Assembly: GCA_039917615.1 (NCBI GenBank)
Contig: JBDSJD010000035.1
Span: 1-64,000, forward strand
Direction: 5' to 3'
Source: ZC4RG30 sp039917615
GTDB taxonomy: Bacteria; Pseudomonadota; Gammaproteobacteria; Steroidobacterales; Steroidobacteraceae
DNA length: 64,000 nt
A program made the position numbers and the translations under genes. Under the pieces are notes generated by a model, which saw nothing but the letters and a program-made list of their open reading frames with translations, ran no database searches and was not told the origin of the DNA. Positions 7,296-16,697 of this stretch are shown in pieces. The stretch's first letter is position 1; every line of letters starts with the position of its first letter.

Positions 7296-8993
7296 ATGAA
7301 GAATCTGCACAAGAAACTGGCCCTGCTTCTGCTGTGCGCAACAGGTGTGTGGCAAAGCCAGAGCTTCGCGCAGGGTGCGCTGACGCGTGAGCGTTGCGAG
7401 GCCTTGCAACGAACCAGTATTTCCCCTGCACAAATCGGTGAGCCCGTCTCAGCCGTGCAGATCATCAGTGCGAAATGGGACGACAGCACGACGGTAGTAC
7501 ATTGCCGCATCGACGGCCGCCTTGCTCCGGTGGACAGGAGCGCCAACGCGCGCGACATCAATTTCGGCGTGGCGCTTCCCGCCATGTGGAACAACCGCGC
7601 CATACAAATGGGCGGCGGCGGCCTGAATGGCACAGTGCCAGGACTTGGGGGCAGGAGCGACCGATCAGAGCTGGCGCGCGGCTACGTTACCTACGGTAGC
7701 GATTCCGGTCATTCGGTCAAAGACGATCCTAGCTGGCTGCTCAATGACGAAGCGATCCGCAACCTCGGCTTTCAGCAGATGAAGAAGACGCACGATGCCG
7801 CATTCGTATTGATCAAGGCAGCGTACGGCTCCGCGCCCGCTTACAACTATTTTGTTGGTGGTTCCCAGGGCGGACGCGAAGGCCTGACAGTCGCGCAACG
7901 TTATCCGAAGGACTACAACGGTGTACTGTCTTCGGTTCCCGTCACCGGTTTTTCGACGTTGATGCTGTCTCCCACGCTGGTGCGTATCCAGGAAAAGCCG
8001 CTGGCAAACTGGGTGCCGGCTGAGCGGGGGCCGATGCTGCTTGCTGAGTTCATGCGCCAATGCGATGGGCTTGACGGCAGCATCGACGCGGTAATCAACA
8101 ACTACGTCGACTGCCGCGCGATCTTCAACGTCAACGATCGGAAGGGTCCTGCCAATCCCTGGTCGGCGCTGCGTTGCCGCAAGGGGGTTGCAGCCGGTGA
8201 TTGCCTCAGCAAAGCACAGATCGCCACACTGCACCTGATCTTCTCCGACTACAGGCCCGGCTTCGCCTTGCCGAACGGCCTCACGCGCTTCGGCATGTCG
8301 GCGCCGACGACGGCCATTGCCGCACCCGGCCTGGAAGTAAACAAAATGGTGCCGGCTGAGGCGCTGCTGGTGGCGCGGCGTTATAAGGGACAAGAGGGTG
8401 CGGCCGCGGATGCGCCGAATTTCACCCGGTTGGGAACCGACGGCGTCACCGGCTTCCTGATGCAGGATCCGGCGGGCAATTCGCTCGACTACAACGTGGC
8501 GCGCCATGGCGCGCGCCATGCGCAGGTCGCCGCCTGGCTCGATTCCTCGCAGTCCGATCTCAAAGCCTTCGCCGCCGGGGGCAGCAAGGTGATCGTGGCG
8601 ATCGGCACCGACGACACAGTCGCGCCTTCTGGCGAACAGTTGAATTACTACCAGAGCCTGCTCGACACGATGGGACGCAAGGCCGTCGACGCATTTGCGC
8701 GCCTCTATGTATTGCCGCAGACCGGACACGGCCTCACCGGCAAGTCAGCTGTCGTCGATGGCAAAGGCAAAGCCGTCGAAGCGCAGGCCATCCCGAGCCG
8801 CGCGGATCGCTTCGCGCTGCTCGTGAACTGGGTGGAAAATGGCGTAGCACCGGCCAAGACCGTAGAAGTCAGTGGCGACACCGGCACGCGTCCGATGTGC
8901 AGCTATCCTGAATATCCGCACTTCAAGGGTGGCGACGCCACCAAGGCTGCCTCGTATGCATGCCGGCGCCCTGCGTATGCGGTCAAGGACTAG
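7296..8993 (+). CDS. Tannase / feruloyl-esterase family hydrolase, secreted
   Basis: 565 residues from an ATG at 7296 (an in-frame GTG at 7284 only adds four residues). A signal peptide is clear (KLALLLLCATGVWQSQSFAQ). The nucleophile elbow is GGSQGGRE (Ser190). The other triad members are probably the aspartate in GTDDTVAPSG and the histidine in QTGHGLTG. The MQMGGGG-type oxyanion stretch (IQMGGGGLNG, ~103-112) and the paired cysteines also fit the tannase family (PF07519). These enzymes hydrolyse ester bonds of phenolic acids such as gallate or ferulate. It fits the other secreted esterases and the aromatic ring-cleavage gene in this window. A 280-bp upstream region holds only a TTGCAA direct repeat and no evident gene. 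Confidence 0.88.
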   Translation: MKNLHKKLALLLLCATGVWQSQSFAQGALTRERCEALQRTSISPAQIGEPVSAVQIISAKWDDSTTVVHCRIDGRLAPVDRSANARDINFGVALPAMWNNRAIQMGGGGLNGTVPGLGGRSDRSELARGYVTYGSDSGHSVKDDPSWLLNDEAIRNLGFQQMKKTHDAAFVLIKAAYGSAPAYNYFVGGSQGGREGLTVAQRYPKDYNGVLSSVPVTGFSTLMLSPTLVRIQEKPLANWVPAERGPMLLAEFMRQCDGLDGSIDAVINNYVDCRAIFNVNDRKGPANPWSALRCRKGVAAGDCLSKAQIATLHLIFSDYRPGFALPNGLTRFGMSAPTTAIAAPGLEVNKMVPAEALLVARRYKGQEGAAADAPNFTRLGTDGVTGFLMQDPAGNSLDYNVARHGARHAQVAAWLDSSQSDLKAFAAGGSKVIVAIGTDDTVAPSGEQLNYYQSLLDTMGRKAVDAFARLYVLPQTGHGLTGKSAVVDGKGKAVEAQAIPSRADRFALLVNWVENGVAPAKTVEVSGDTGTRPMCSYPEYPHFKGGDATKAASYACRRPAYAVKD

Positions 8994-9008
8994 CGGTGGG
9001 CGCGGCTA

Positions 9009-10061
9009 CTAGTTGAGTCCCAGCGTGCGTAGCGCCACGGAATTGTCGCCGCCCGCTGCGAAATCGTCGAAAGCCTTCTCGGTCACGCGGATGATGTGCT
9101 TCTTGATGAAGGCCGAGCCTTCTCGCGCACCGTCTTCCGGATGCTTGAGCGCGCACTCCCATTCGAGCACGGCCCAGCCCTCGTAGTTGTTAGCCGCCAA
9201 CTTCGAGAAGATGCCGTTGAAATCCACCTGCCCATCGCCGAGCGAGCGGAAGCGGCCGGCGCGATTCACCCAGGGCGCATAGCCCGAATACACGCCTTGC
9301 TTGCCCGTGGGACGGAACTCCGCATCCTTCACGTGGAACATCTTGATGCGGTCCTGATAGATGTCGATGTACGCGAGGTAGTCGAGCTGCTGCAACACGA
9401 AGTGCGACGGGTCGTACAAGATGTTGCAGGCCTTGTGGCCCTTCACACGCTCTAGAAACATCTCGAAGGTTTCACCGTCAAAAATGTCCTCGCCCGGGTG
9501 GACTTCGAAGCAGCAGTTCTGGCCGTTGGCTTCGAAGATGTCGAGGATCGGTTTCCAGCGCTTCGCGAGCTCATCGAACGCCGCTTCGATCAGGCCCGGC
9601 GGACGCTGCGGCCACGGATATAGATAGGGCCAGGCAAGTGCGCCGGGAAACGCTGCAACGTTCCTGAGCCCCAGGTTTCTGCTGGCCTTGACCACGTATT
9701 CCATCTGCTGCACGGCCCAGGCCTGACGCGCCTTCGGGTTACCATGCACTTCGGCGGGAGCGAAGTTGTCGAATTGCAGGTCGTAGGCCGGGTGTACCGC
9801 CACCAGCTGACCTTGCAGATGCGCCGACAGCTCGGTGGGCTCGATGCCATGCTTGGCCATCGTGCCGCGCAGCTCATCGCAATAGGTCTTGCTCTCGGCC
9901 GCCTTCTTGAGATCCATGACGCGGCCATCCCAGCTCGGGAGCTGCACGCCGATGAAGCCGCATTCCTTCGCCCACTTGGCCATGTCATCGAGATTCTGCA
10001 GATGCGGGCCGCCGCCTGCGAACTGCGCCAGGAATACCGCAGGTCCCTTGATGGTCTTCAC
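9009..10061 (-). CDS. Sugar phosphate isomerase/epimerase-like TIM-barrel protein (cytosolic)
   Basis: 350 residues starting at a GTG at 10061, 5 bp after the stop of the gene upstream. It is a xylose-isomerase-like (AP endonuclease 2 superfamily) TIM barrel. Metal-site type residues occur in CFEVHPGED (Glu), ILYDPSHFVLQ (Asp, His), MFHVKDAEF (His, Asp) and a late VLEWEC (Glu). There is no signal peptide, unlike its neighbour. Such proteins isomerise or epimerise sugars, inositols or keto-sugars; the substrate is unknown. It is last in an MFS carrier - TIM barrel - TIM barrel operon. Confidence 0.85.
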   Translation of the reverse strand: MKTIKGPAVFLAQFAGGGPHLQNLDDMAKWAKECGFIGVQLPSWDGRVMDLKKAAESKTYCDELRGTMAKHGIEPTELSAHLQGQLVAVHPAYDLQFDNFAPAEVHGNPKARQAWAVQQMEYVVKASRNLGLRNVAAFPGALAWPYLYPWPQRPPGLIEAAFDELAKRWKPILDIFEANGQNCCFEVHPGEDIFDGETFEMFLERVKGHKACNILYDPSHFVLQQLDYLAYIDIYQDRIKMFHVKDAEFRPTGKQGVYSGYAPWVNRAGRFRSLGDGQVDFNGIFSKLAANNYEGWAVLEWECALKHPEDGAREGSAFIKKHIIRVTEKAFDDFAAGGDNSVALRTLGLN

Positions 10062-10066
10062 GACTG

Positions 10067-10948
10067 TCAGACAGTGAGCTTGGAGAGGTAATCGGCGGTG
10101 ATCTTCGCCGACTCGAGGATCGGCCGCGTGTACGGCTCTTCCTGCTCGTAGAAGTAGTGCTTCACGCCGTGGCTTTGCGCGGTGCCGATGACCTTCTTCC
10201 AGTCGACGATGCCTTCACCCACGGCAACGGTCGTTGCCTTGTGCGGATCGGGATTGAGCTTGCCGATGTCCTTCACGTGCAGCGCGACCACGCGACCCTG
10301 GTACTTGTTGAGGATGGCGACCGGATCCTGCGACGCGGCCACGGCCCAACCCACATCGAGTTCGATCTTCACAAGATCCGGATCGGTGGAGGCAAACAGA
10401 GTATCGAAGCCGGTCTTGCCATCGACCTTTTTGAATTCGGCGTAATGATTGTGATAGCCGAACTGCAAGCCGGCGGCCTTCACCTGCTTGCCGAATTTAT
10501 TGAACAGAGCGGCGTCCAATTTCCAGCCGCCCACGCCCATCTTCTTGGCCGGGTTGAGTTTGACCTTGGCGGCATTCGACAAGGGCGAAGAGCAGACGAT
10601 GTATTGGAGTCCCAGCGCCTTCGCATCGGCGATGACCTGGTCGCCACCTGAAGCGATGAGGTCGGCGGCCGCATGCGTGCTGACCGGCGTGAGTCCGATG
10701 TTCTTGAGCAGCTTGCCGATATCGGCTGCGGATTTGCCGTAGTAGCCGGCGAATTCGATTTCGCGGAAGCCGAAGGCGTAGAGCTTGCGCAGCGTGCCTT
10801 CAAGGTCTTTCTCGGCTTCGGATTTCACCGTCCACATCTGGATGCCGAGGGGGATTTTGCTGTCCGCAGCCAACGCAATGTTCGACAGGAGCGAACCCGC
10901 GGCCATGCCGGCTCCAGCGGAAGCAAGAAATGAACGACGGCTCAACAT
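10067..10948 (-). CDS. Tat-leader sugar isomerase/epimerase-like TIM-barrel protein
   Basis: 293 residues from an ATG at 10948 with an AAGGGG ribosome site. The leader MLSRRSFLASAGAGMAAGSL carries a twin-arginine motif and an Ala-rich cleavage region, so the folded protein is likely exported to the periplasm. The body is a xylose-isomerase-like TIM barrel, with GYHNHYAEF (His), IELDVGWAV (Glu, Asp) and ALHVKDIGK (His, Asp) supplying the usual metal ligands. Relatives are often annotated as sugar phosphate isomerase/epimerase, but phosphosugars are not expected in the periplasm. A free or oxidised sugar (for example a 3-keto-glycoside) is more plausible. That substrate is inference. Confidence 0.85.
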   Translation of the reverse strand: MLSRRSFLASAGAGMAAGSLLSNIALAADSKIPLGIQMWTVKSEAEKDLEGTLRKLYAFGFREIEFAGYYGKSAADIGKLLKNIGLTPVSTHAAADLIASGGDQVIADAKALGLQYIVCSSPLSNAAKVKLNPAKKMGVGGWKLDAALFNKFGKQVKAAGLQFGYHNHYAEFKKVDGKTGFDTLFASTDPDLVKIELDVGWAVAASQDPVAILNKYQGRVVALHVKDIGKLNPDPHKATTVAVGEGIVDWKKVIGTAQSHGVKHYFYEQEEPYTRPILESAKITADYLSKLTV

Positions 10949-11072
10949 GTTAAACCCCTTAAAGTGTTCTGGACTGGGAGTACAAGCCATGACACCAGGG
11001 CCCGTCAAGCTGGCCGAAGTGGACGACTCAGCTGGATCATTTTCCGCCAGTCCGCCGGCGGCCTTGCGAAGC

Positions 11073-12374
11073 TCAAACGTTCTGACGAATCTGGTCGAAC
11101 CGCGGCGCGAAGAGGTGATTCAGGGCAAAAGCCACGACGTAGGCGCTGCCGCACATGATGAACAAGATGGCGTAACCGGCGCTCTCGCCCCCGGCGGTGG
11201 TCTTGTAGTGGTCGAGCAGAGCCCCGGCGAAGGGGGGGAACAACATGCCACCGACGGCCCCGGCCATGCCTGCGATGCCTGAAATGGCCGCTATGGTGCG
11301 CTTGGGAAACATGTCGGAAGTCGAGGCATAGATCGTCGCCGACCACGCCTGATGCGCGGCGCCGGCCAGGCCGATGAGAAACACCGCAAGCCATGCGTTG
11401 GTCTGAGGGGCGAACACCACAGGGATGACACAAAGCGAAAAGATGAACATGGCGGTCTTGCGGGCGCGGGTAATCGTCCAGCCGCGGCGGATGAGGCGGC
11501 CGCTGAGCCAGCCGCCAGCGAGGTTGAGCACGGTGGCAATGGCATAGATGCCGACGAGATGCACCCAGCTGTTCTTCAGATCCAGGCCGCGGGTTTTATT
11601 GAAGAAGTCGGGCAGCCAGATCAGGAAGAACCACCACACGGGATCGGTGAGGAACTTGGCGAGCACGATGGCCCAGGTCTGGCGGAAGGTGAACAGCTGC
11701 AGCCAGCCGATCGGCGCCCCGGTCGGCGCGGGTTGCCGGTCGCTATCAATGAGGTCCCGCTCCGCGGCCGACACATGGCGGCTGTCAGCGGGAATGTTTT
11801 TGTAGAGCGGTAGCCAGAGCGCAAGCCAGAGGAAGCCGGCGCTGCCGGCGACGATGAAGCACATCTGCCAGCCGTAGTTCAGGGCGATCCAGGGGACGAC
11901 GGCCGGGGCGATCAGGGGGGCGATGTTGGTGCCGGAGTTGAACAGGCTGGCGGCGAAGGCGCGCTCGCGCTGAGGAAACCAGCAGGCGACGGTCTTGATG
12001 CAGGCGGGAAAATTGCCGCCCTCGCCGGCGCCCAGGGCGATGCGGGCGAAGAAGAATCCGCGCACGGTGCTCACGAAGCCGTGGGAAAGTGCGGCGAAAC
12101 TCCAGCAGATGATGGAGATGGCGTAGCCGAGCTTGATGCCCACGCGGTCGATGAACCAGCCGAAGGCCACGTAGCTGATCGCGTAGGCGGCCTGAAAGGC
12201 CGAGTTGACCTGGCCGTATTGCTCGTTCGTCCAGCCGAGCTCGATGTCGAGTTGGGGCTTGAGCAGTGCGAGGATCTGCCGGTCGATGTAGTTGATCGTC
12301 GTCGCGAGGAACAGCAGACCGACAATGATCCAGCGGAAGCGGGTGACGACAGAAGAATGGACGGGCGCAATCAT
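11073..12374 (-). CDS. MFS transporter, anion:cation symporter (hexuronate/ExuT-like)
   Basis: 433 residues from an ATG at 12374 (a GTG one codon earlier is possible). About 12 membrane segments are visible. The signature INYIDRQILALLKP in the first helix region and the GxxxDRxG-type loop WFIDRVGIKLG are typical of the ACS branch, which includes hexuronate, galactonate and tartrate carriers. The AGEGGNFPACIKTVACWFPQ stretch is a strong family mark. It would bring a sugar acid or similar anion into the cell. It is first in an operon with two TIM-barrel isomerases, so the cargo is probably their substrate or product. Confidence 0.88.
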   Translation of the reverse strand: MIAPVHSSVVTRFRWIIVGLLFLATTINYIDRQILALLKPQLDIELGWTNEQYGQVNSAFQAAYAISYVAFGWFIDRVGIKLGYAISIICWSFAALSHGFVSTVRGFFFARIALGAGEGGNFPACIKTVACWFPQRERAFAASLFNSGTNIAPLIAPAVVPWIALNYGWQMCFIVAGSAGFLWLALWLPLYKNIPADSRHVSAAERDLIDSDRQPAPTGAPIGWLQLFTFRQTWAIVLAKFLTDPVWWFFLIWLPDFFNKTRGLDLKNSWVHLVGIYAIATVLNLAGGWLSGRLIRRGWTITRARKTAMFIFSLCVIPVVFAPQTNAWLAVFLIGLAGAAHQAWSATIYASTSDMFPKRTIAAISGIAGMAGAVGGMLFPPFAGALLDHYKTTAGGESAGYAILFIMCGSAYVVAFALNHLFAPRFDQIRQNV

Positions 12375-12433
12375 CACAGAGCGTCTAGGTGTGTTTGCAA
12401 AATGTCATTGCGAGAAGGGCTAAATGTATCCGA

Positions 12434-12462
12434 TTGTCACGGGACGACTCAGCCCGTAGCAT
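12434..12462 (+). promoter_or_regulatory. Possible sigma-70 promoter for the + strand TIM-barrel gene
   Basis: TTGTCA (12434-12439) and TAGCAT (12457-12462) are 17 bases apart, about 48 bp upstream of the ATG at 12510, inside the 135-bp divergent spacer. The -10 element is weak. Confidence 0.35.
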
Positions 12463-12509
12463 AACGCGGACCCTTGGAACCCAGAAAATTCTGAACCGGC
12501 GAGGCAGCC

Positions 12510-13415
12510 ATGTACACACGTCGCGAATTCGGACTGCTGGCCCTATCAGGCATGGCCGCTCCCTCCCTGGGTTTCGCCCAGAAGGTCGCCGGCGTGCAGC
12601 TTGGCGTCCAGACCTACAGCTTCCGCGAGCTGCCGCGTGCGCCGGGCGGTGACCAGACCGACGCCATCGTCGCGGCGATGAAAGAGTGCGGCCTGACCGA
12701 GTGCGAACTCTGGTCGCCAATGATCGAGCCGGCTTCGCCGATCGTCGGCCGCCGGCCAACGCCTGAAGAAGGGCAGAAGGTCCGCGAGGACCTGCGCCGG
12801 TGGCGCATCGAGACGCCGCTGTCGTACTTCCAGGGCATCCGCAAGAAGTTCCAGTCGGCGGGCCTGTCGATCCCCGCCTACAACTACAGCTTCGCCGAGA
12901 ACTTCACCGACGCCGAGATCGAGCGAGGGTTCGAGATGGCCAAGGCGCTGGGCGCGACATACATCACCGCGTCGAGCACGCTCAAGGTCGCGCCCCGCGT
13001 CGCGCCGTTCGCCGAGAAGCATCAAATGCTCGTCGCCATGCACAATCACTCGGCGGTCGACAACCCCAACGAGTTTGCGTCGATTGCCAGCCTGGAAGCG
13101 GCGCTGGCGATGTCGAAGCAGTTTCGCATCAACCTCGACATCGGCCACTTCACCGCAGGCAACAACGACCCGGTTGCGTTTCTGCGCGCACGGCATGCGT
13201 TGATTACCAACCTGCACATCAAGGACCGGAAGAAAAATCAGGGCGACAACACCCCCTGGGGCACGGGCGACACGCCGATTCGCGAGGTCCTCCAACTCCT
13301 CAAGCGCGAGAAGTGGCCGATTGCCGCCTACATCGAATATGAGCACCGCGGCGAGGGCACGCCGGTCGCCGAGGTGCGCAAGTGCCTCGATCACGCCAGG
13401 CAAGCGCTGGCTTGA
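12510..13415 (+). CDS. Exported sugar isomerase/epimerase-like TIM-barrel protein
   Basis: 301 residues from an ATG at 12510. The leader MYTRREFGLLALSGMAAPSL contains RR-F-x-L and resembles a Tat signal ending at GFAQ. The barrel is xylose-isomerase-like, with MHNHSAVDN (His), INLDIGHFTAG (Asp, His), NLHIKDRKK (His, Asp) and IEYEHRGEG (Glu) as probable metal ligands. It is a paralogue of the Tat-type TIM-barrel gene transcribed away from it. The carrier gene and this gene share a 135-bp divergent promoter region, suggesting common control. Substrate unknown. Confidence 0.85.
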   Translation: MYTRREFGLLALSGMAAPSLGFAQKVAGVQLGVQTYSFRELPRAPGGDQTDAIVAAMKECGLTECELWSPMIEPASPIVGRRPTPEEGQKVREDLRRWRIETPLSYFQGIRKKFQSAGLSIPAYNYSFAENFTDAEIERGFEMAKALGATYITASSTLKVAPRVAPFAEKHQMLVAMHNHSAVDNPNEFASIASLEAALAMSKQFRINLDIGHFTAGNNDPVAFLRARHALITNLHIKDRKKNQGDNTPWGTGDTPIREVLQLLKREKWPIAAYIEYEHRGEGTPVAEVRKCLDHARQALA

Positions 13416-13478
13416 TGTCTTGATGCGCCCGGCGATGCAAAACGCCGGCGACGCTGGCCATCACTCCCCCCAGCGCGT

Positions 13479-15812
13479 TCAGGCAGCGAGGTTCAGCGGC
13501 TTCGGCCGTCCCACCGCATAACCCTGCACATAGTCGACACCCATGCTGCGCGCGGCCTCCAGTCCCGCAGCATCTTCCACCTGTTCGGCAATCACCTTGA
13601 AATTCAGTGAACGCGCCAGCTTGATGGTGGCCGTGACCATCGCCTGGTTCACGCTGTCGCGTGCCAGGTTGTGCATGAACGAGCCGTCGATCTTCAGGTA
13701 ATCCATCGGCAGGTTTTTCAGGCTCGAGAACGAACCCAGGTTGCTGCCGAAATCATCCAGCGCGAAAGAGCAGCCCATGCCATGCAGCACGCCGACAAAA
13801 CGCCGCGCCGCATCCAGGTTCGCAACCACGGATGCTTCGGAAATCTCGAAACAGATCTGCTCCGGCTCCACACCACTGCGGTCGAAGCTCTCCACCACGA
13901 ACTCCAGGAACTGCGCGTCGGACAGCGTCTGCCCGGAAATGTTGATGGCGAGGCTGCGCCCTGCAGGCAGCGCAATGGCCCCCCGCCCCAGCGCCGTGAA
14001 CGTGGTCTGCAGCACCCAGCGATCCACCAGCCCCATCAGCCGATAGCGTTCGGCGGCCCGCACCAGCTCCAGTGGTGACAGTTCCAGTCCCTGTTCGTTG
14101 GCCAGGCGCACCAGAACTTCCATGGCCGGACCACTGCCGTTGTGCCCGTGAGCCGGCTCGATCGGCTGCCAGTACAGGCGGAAGAGATTGTCCCGCAGTG
14201 CCGCCTGCAGGATGCGCAGCCAGTGGATCTCGCCACTGTGCCGCGCGGCTACTTCATCGCGTGCCGAGTACACCACGACTTTGCCTGCGCCCTGCTTCTT
14301 CGCCACATAGCAGGCCGAATCGGCCGCCGCGAGAATCTCTTCGACACTGCCAGTGTCGCGCGCCAGCTCCACGAGGCCAATGCTTGCACCAACCGAATGG
14401 ATGCGATCGCGCCAGACAAAGCGGTGCTCGGCAATGGTACGCGTCAGATCGTCGGCAATCTGCCGGCCTTTCAGCAGGGGACATCCAGGTAGCAGCAGCG
14501 CGAACTCATCGCCACCAATGCGGGCGACCGTATCCGAATCGCGCACGGCCTCGCGCATCAGTTTGGCCACCTCGCGCAGCAGGCTGTCACCGGCCTGATG
14601 GCCGTTGGTATCGTTCACGGCCTTGAAATGATCCAGGTCGATGAAACACAGCACATGCGCCGCTTCGCCGCGCCGCGCAATCTCGAGCGATGCCGAGAGC
14701 CGGCCCTCGAACTCGACCCGGTTGACGAGCCCAGTGAGCGCATCGTGCGTCGCCTGGTAGGACATCTGCCGCGTGATGCCACGCAGCTCCGTGACATCGT
14801 GCAACAGCACCACGGCGCCAGTGATTTCCTCGGTGCCATTGTCGCGACTGCGCAAGGGCGAAGCGGTGAGTTCGATCGAACGCTCGGCGCCTGCGCTGCG
14901 CGCCAGCAGAAATGCGCGCCGGCCCAGCCCGACGGTGGTCGTGCCGCGCAGCGCCAGATCGACCGGATCCTTGAGCAGCTTGCGATCAGTTTCATCCAGC
15001 AGCGTGATCACCTGGTCCAGCGTGCGGCCGCCTAGCAGCTTGGGATCCAGACCCAGCAGCTCAGCTGCGGCCGGATTGGCATAGTCAAGACGACCAGCGG
15101 TATCAGTAGTGATCAGGGCCTCGCCCAGCGACTCGAGCGCGAGGCGCGCCCGGGAACGGCCGCCGATCTCGAATATGCCGGTGCCGTTACCGGTGGCGCC
15201 CAGTGTCTGCACCGTCTGCGTGGGAATCACTTCCACACCGGTGATCAGCAAGGCGCGGCCGTCTTCCAGGTCGATGGGTGTGTTGGAGATCTCCAGCCGC
15301 GACAGCTGGCCTTGCATACCAATCAGGTCAATCTCGAAGCGGGTCTGGGCTGCATCGCCCTCAAGGCTGCGCTCGAGATTCTGCGCTACCAGACCTGCCT
15401 GATCCGGGGGCACCAGCTCGGACAGGCGGCGCCCCACCACGGACATGCCATCCACGCCCAGCAACTGCGCGAACTGCGGGTTTGCATAGAGGATGACTTC
15501 GCGGTGCAACAGCACGACCTCATGCACGCGGTCGCCCACCTGCGTGAACAGACGATTGCTCGCTGCACCACCGGCCGGGATTCGGGTGGCCCGATGCAGC
15601 AGTTGATTGACAGCAGCAGTGAGCGCCGCGAGATCGGGGTGATCTGAATCAAATTCCACCCGCTCGACGGGCCTGTTGCCGACCAGGGCAGACTGCAGGG
15701 CGTGCGTCAGCCTGGTGACCGCTCTTGCATCACGCAGCTGGAACAGCCACAGGATCAGGAGGACCAGGGCTGCAAACGCAAACATCAGGCTTAGCAGCCC
15801 CAATACCGACAT
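13479..15812 (-). CDS. PAS-GGDEF-EAL cyclic-di-GMP signalling protein
   Basis: 777 residues. One N-terminal membrane helix (about 5-25), then two PAS-like domains (about 90-200 and 220-345), GGDEF (350-515) and EAL (525-770). The cyclase site is intact (GGDEF, 433-437) with a canonical inhibitory I-site RDSD exactly five residues before it. The EAL motif reads EVL (565-567). Other EAL residues remain: FEISE, LDDFG (686-687 DD), LKIDG (Lys707) and AEQVE (Glu743). Loop 6 reads DDFGSNLGS instead of the usual DDFGTGYSS. It probably makes c-di-GMP and may also hydrolyse or sense it. It stands alone, convergent with the TIM-barrel gene. Confidence 0.92.
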   Translation of the reverse strand: MSVLGLLSLMFAFAALVLLILWLFQLRDARAVTRLTHALQSALVGNRPVERVEFDSDHPDLAALTAAVNQLLHRATRIPAGGAASNRLFTQVGDRVHEVVLLHREVILYANPQFAQLLGVDGMSVVGRRLSELVPPDQAGLVAQNLERSLEGDAAQTRFEIDLIGMQGQLSRLEISNTPIDLEDGRALLITGVEVIPTQTVQTLGATGNGTGIFEIGGRSRARLALESLGEALITTDTAGRLDYANPAAAELLGLDPKLLGGRTLDQVITLLDETDRKLLKDPVDLALRGTTTVGLGRRAFLLARSAGAERSIELTASPLRSRDNGTEEITGAVVLLHDVTELRGITRQMSYQATHDALTGLVNRVEFEGRLSASLEIARRGEAAHVLCFIDLDHFKAVNDTNGHQAGDSLLREVAKLMREAVRDSDTVARIGGDEFALLLPGCPLLKGRQIADDLTRTIAEHRFVWRDRIHSVGASIGLVELARDTGSVEEILAAADSACYVAKKQGAGKVVVYSARDEVAARHSGEIHWLRILQAALRDNLFRLYWQPIEPAHGHNGSGPAMEVLVRLANEQGLELSPLELVRAAERYRLMGLVDRWVLQTTFTALGRGAIALPAGRSLAINISGQTLSDAQFLEFVVESFDRSGVEPEQICFEISEASVVANLDAARRFVGVLHGMGCSFALDDFGSNLGSFSSLKNLPMDYLKIDGSFMHNLARDSVNQAMVTATIKLARSLNFKVIAEQVEDAAGLEAARSMGVDYVQGYAVGRPKPLNLAA

Positions 15813-15938
15813 CGTCTGCCCTGGAAGTTGTGAAACCGGCTTTATCGCCTTGGGTCAGAATAGCGTAGTCGCCGTTTGGCAACGGGCAGAGTACGACATA
15901 AGGGCTAGCTAAGTTGCTGGCAGCGTTAAGGTAAAGAG

Positions 15939-15952
15939 ATCAGCTAGCTGAT
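15939..15952. promoter_or_regulatory. Perfect 14-bp palindrome ahead of the pcm-like gene
   Basis: ATCAGCTAGCTGAT is its own reverse complement and ends 13 bases before the ATG at 15966. Too short a loop for a terminator; better read as a dimeric repressor site. The spacer to the divergent GGDEF gene is 153 bp. Confidence 0.4.
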
Positions 15953-15965
15953 ATCCTTGGCTCCC

Positions 15966-16622
15966 ATGCAGACTAGCAGTGCTACCCGCTCGCAGATGAC
16001 TTACCAGCAGATTCGCGCCTGGTCGGTGCTGCCACCCGAAACCCTTGCGGTGTTCGAAAAACTACCGCGCGAAATCTTTGTTCCGGCGGCTGCGCAGGGC
16101 GCCGCGTATGCGGACCTTGCGATAGCGCTTGGCCATGGCGAGCACATGCTTACACCCACCGTTGTGGGTCGCATCTTGCAGGCAGTAACCGTCCGCCGCA
16201 GCGATCACGTGCTGGAGATCGGCACCGGTTCTGGCTATCTGACTGCCTGCCTGGCGTTGCTTGGCTCTCGGGTGCTGAGCCTTGAAATCCGGCCGGAACT
16301 GGCACAACAGGCCCGGCAACATCTGAAAGCGGCGGGCATCGGCAATGCGCAGGTGCAAGAGGCCGATGCCTTCGAGTGGCAGCCGGCACCGACCGGTTAC
16401 GACGTGGTGGTGGTCACCGGCTCACTTCCGGTATACGACGCGCGCTTTGAATCCTGGCTCAAGCCCGGTGGTCGCCTGTTTGTTGTTACAGGCAACGCAC
16501 CAATCATGGAAGCGCAGCTGGTGAGGCTCGGCAGCTCGAAGCTGCGTGATGTGCATAGCCTGTTCGAGACTGTCATCGATCCGCTGACGCATGCCGCCAC
16601 TCCCAGCCACTTCCAATTTTAA
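15966..16622 (+). CDS. Protein-L-isoaspartate O-methyltransferase family protein
   Basis: 218 residues from an ATG at 15966 (the frame extends to a TTG at 15957). SAM-binding motif I is VLEIGTGSGYLTA, with the preceding MLTPTVVGRILQAV region and the LPREIFVP stretch typical of Pcm. The family repairs isoaspartyl residues in damaged proteins. It is shorter at its N-terminus and more divergent than classical Pcm, so it may be the Pcm-like protein that commonly precedes tolC in Xanthomonas-type genomes rather than the rpoS-linked repair enzyme. It lies 75 bp upstream of tolC in the same direction. Confidence 0.82.
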   Translation: MQTSSATRSQMTYQQIRAWSVLPPETLAVFEKLPREIFVPAAAQGAAYADLAIALGHGEHMLTPTVVGRILQAVTVRRSDHVLEIGTGSGYLTACLALLGSRVLSLEIRPELAQQARQHLKAAGIGNAQVQEADAFEWQPAPTGYDVVVVTGSLPVYDARFESWLKPGGRLFVVTGNAPIMEAQLVRLGSSKLRDVHSLFETVIDPLTHAATPSHFQF

Positions 16623-16697
16623 GCGCTGGCCGCAGGGAACTTGGTTGAGTGGGGTGGCTCTGAATACGGTTCGTATAAAAATATTTCAGGAAAACAC

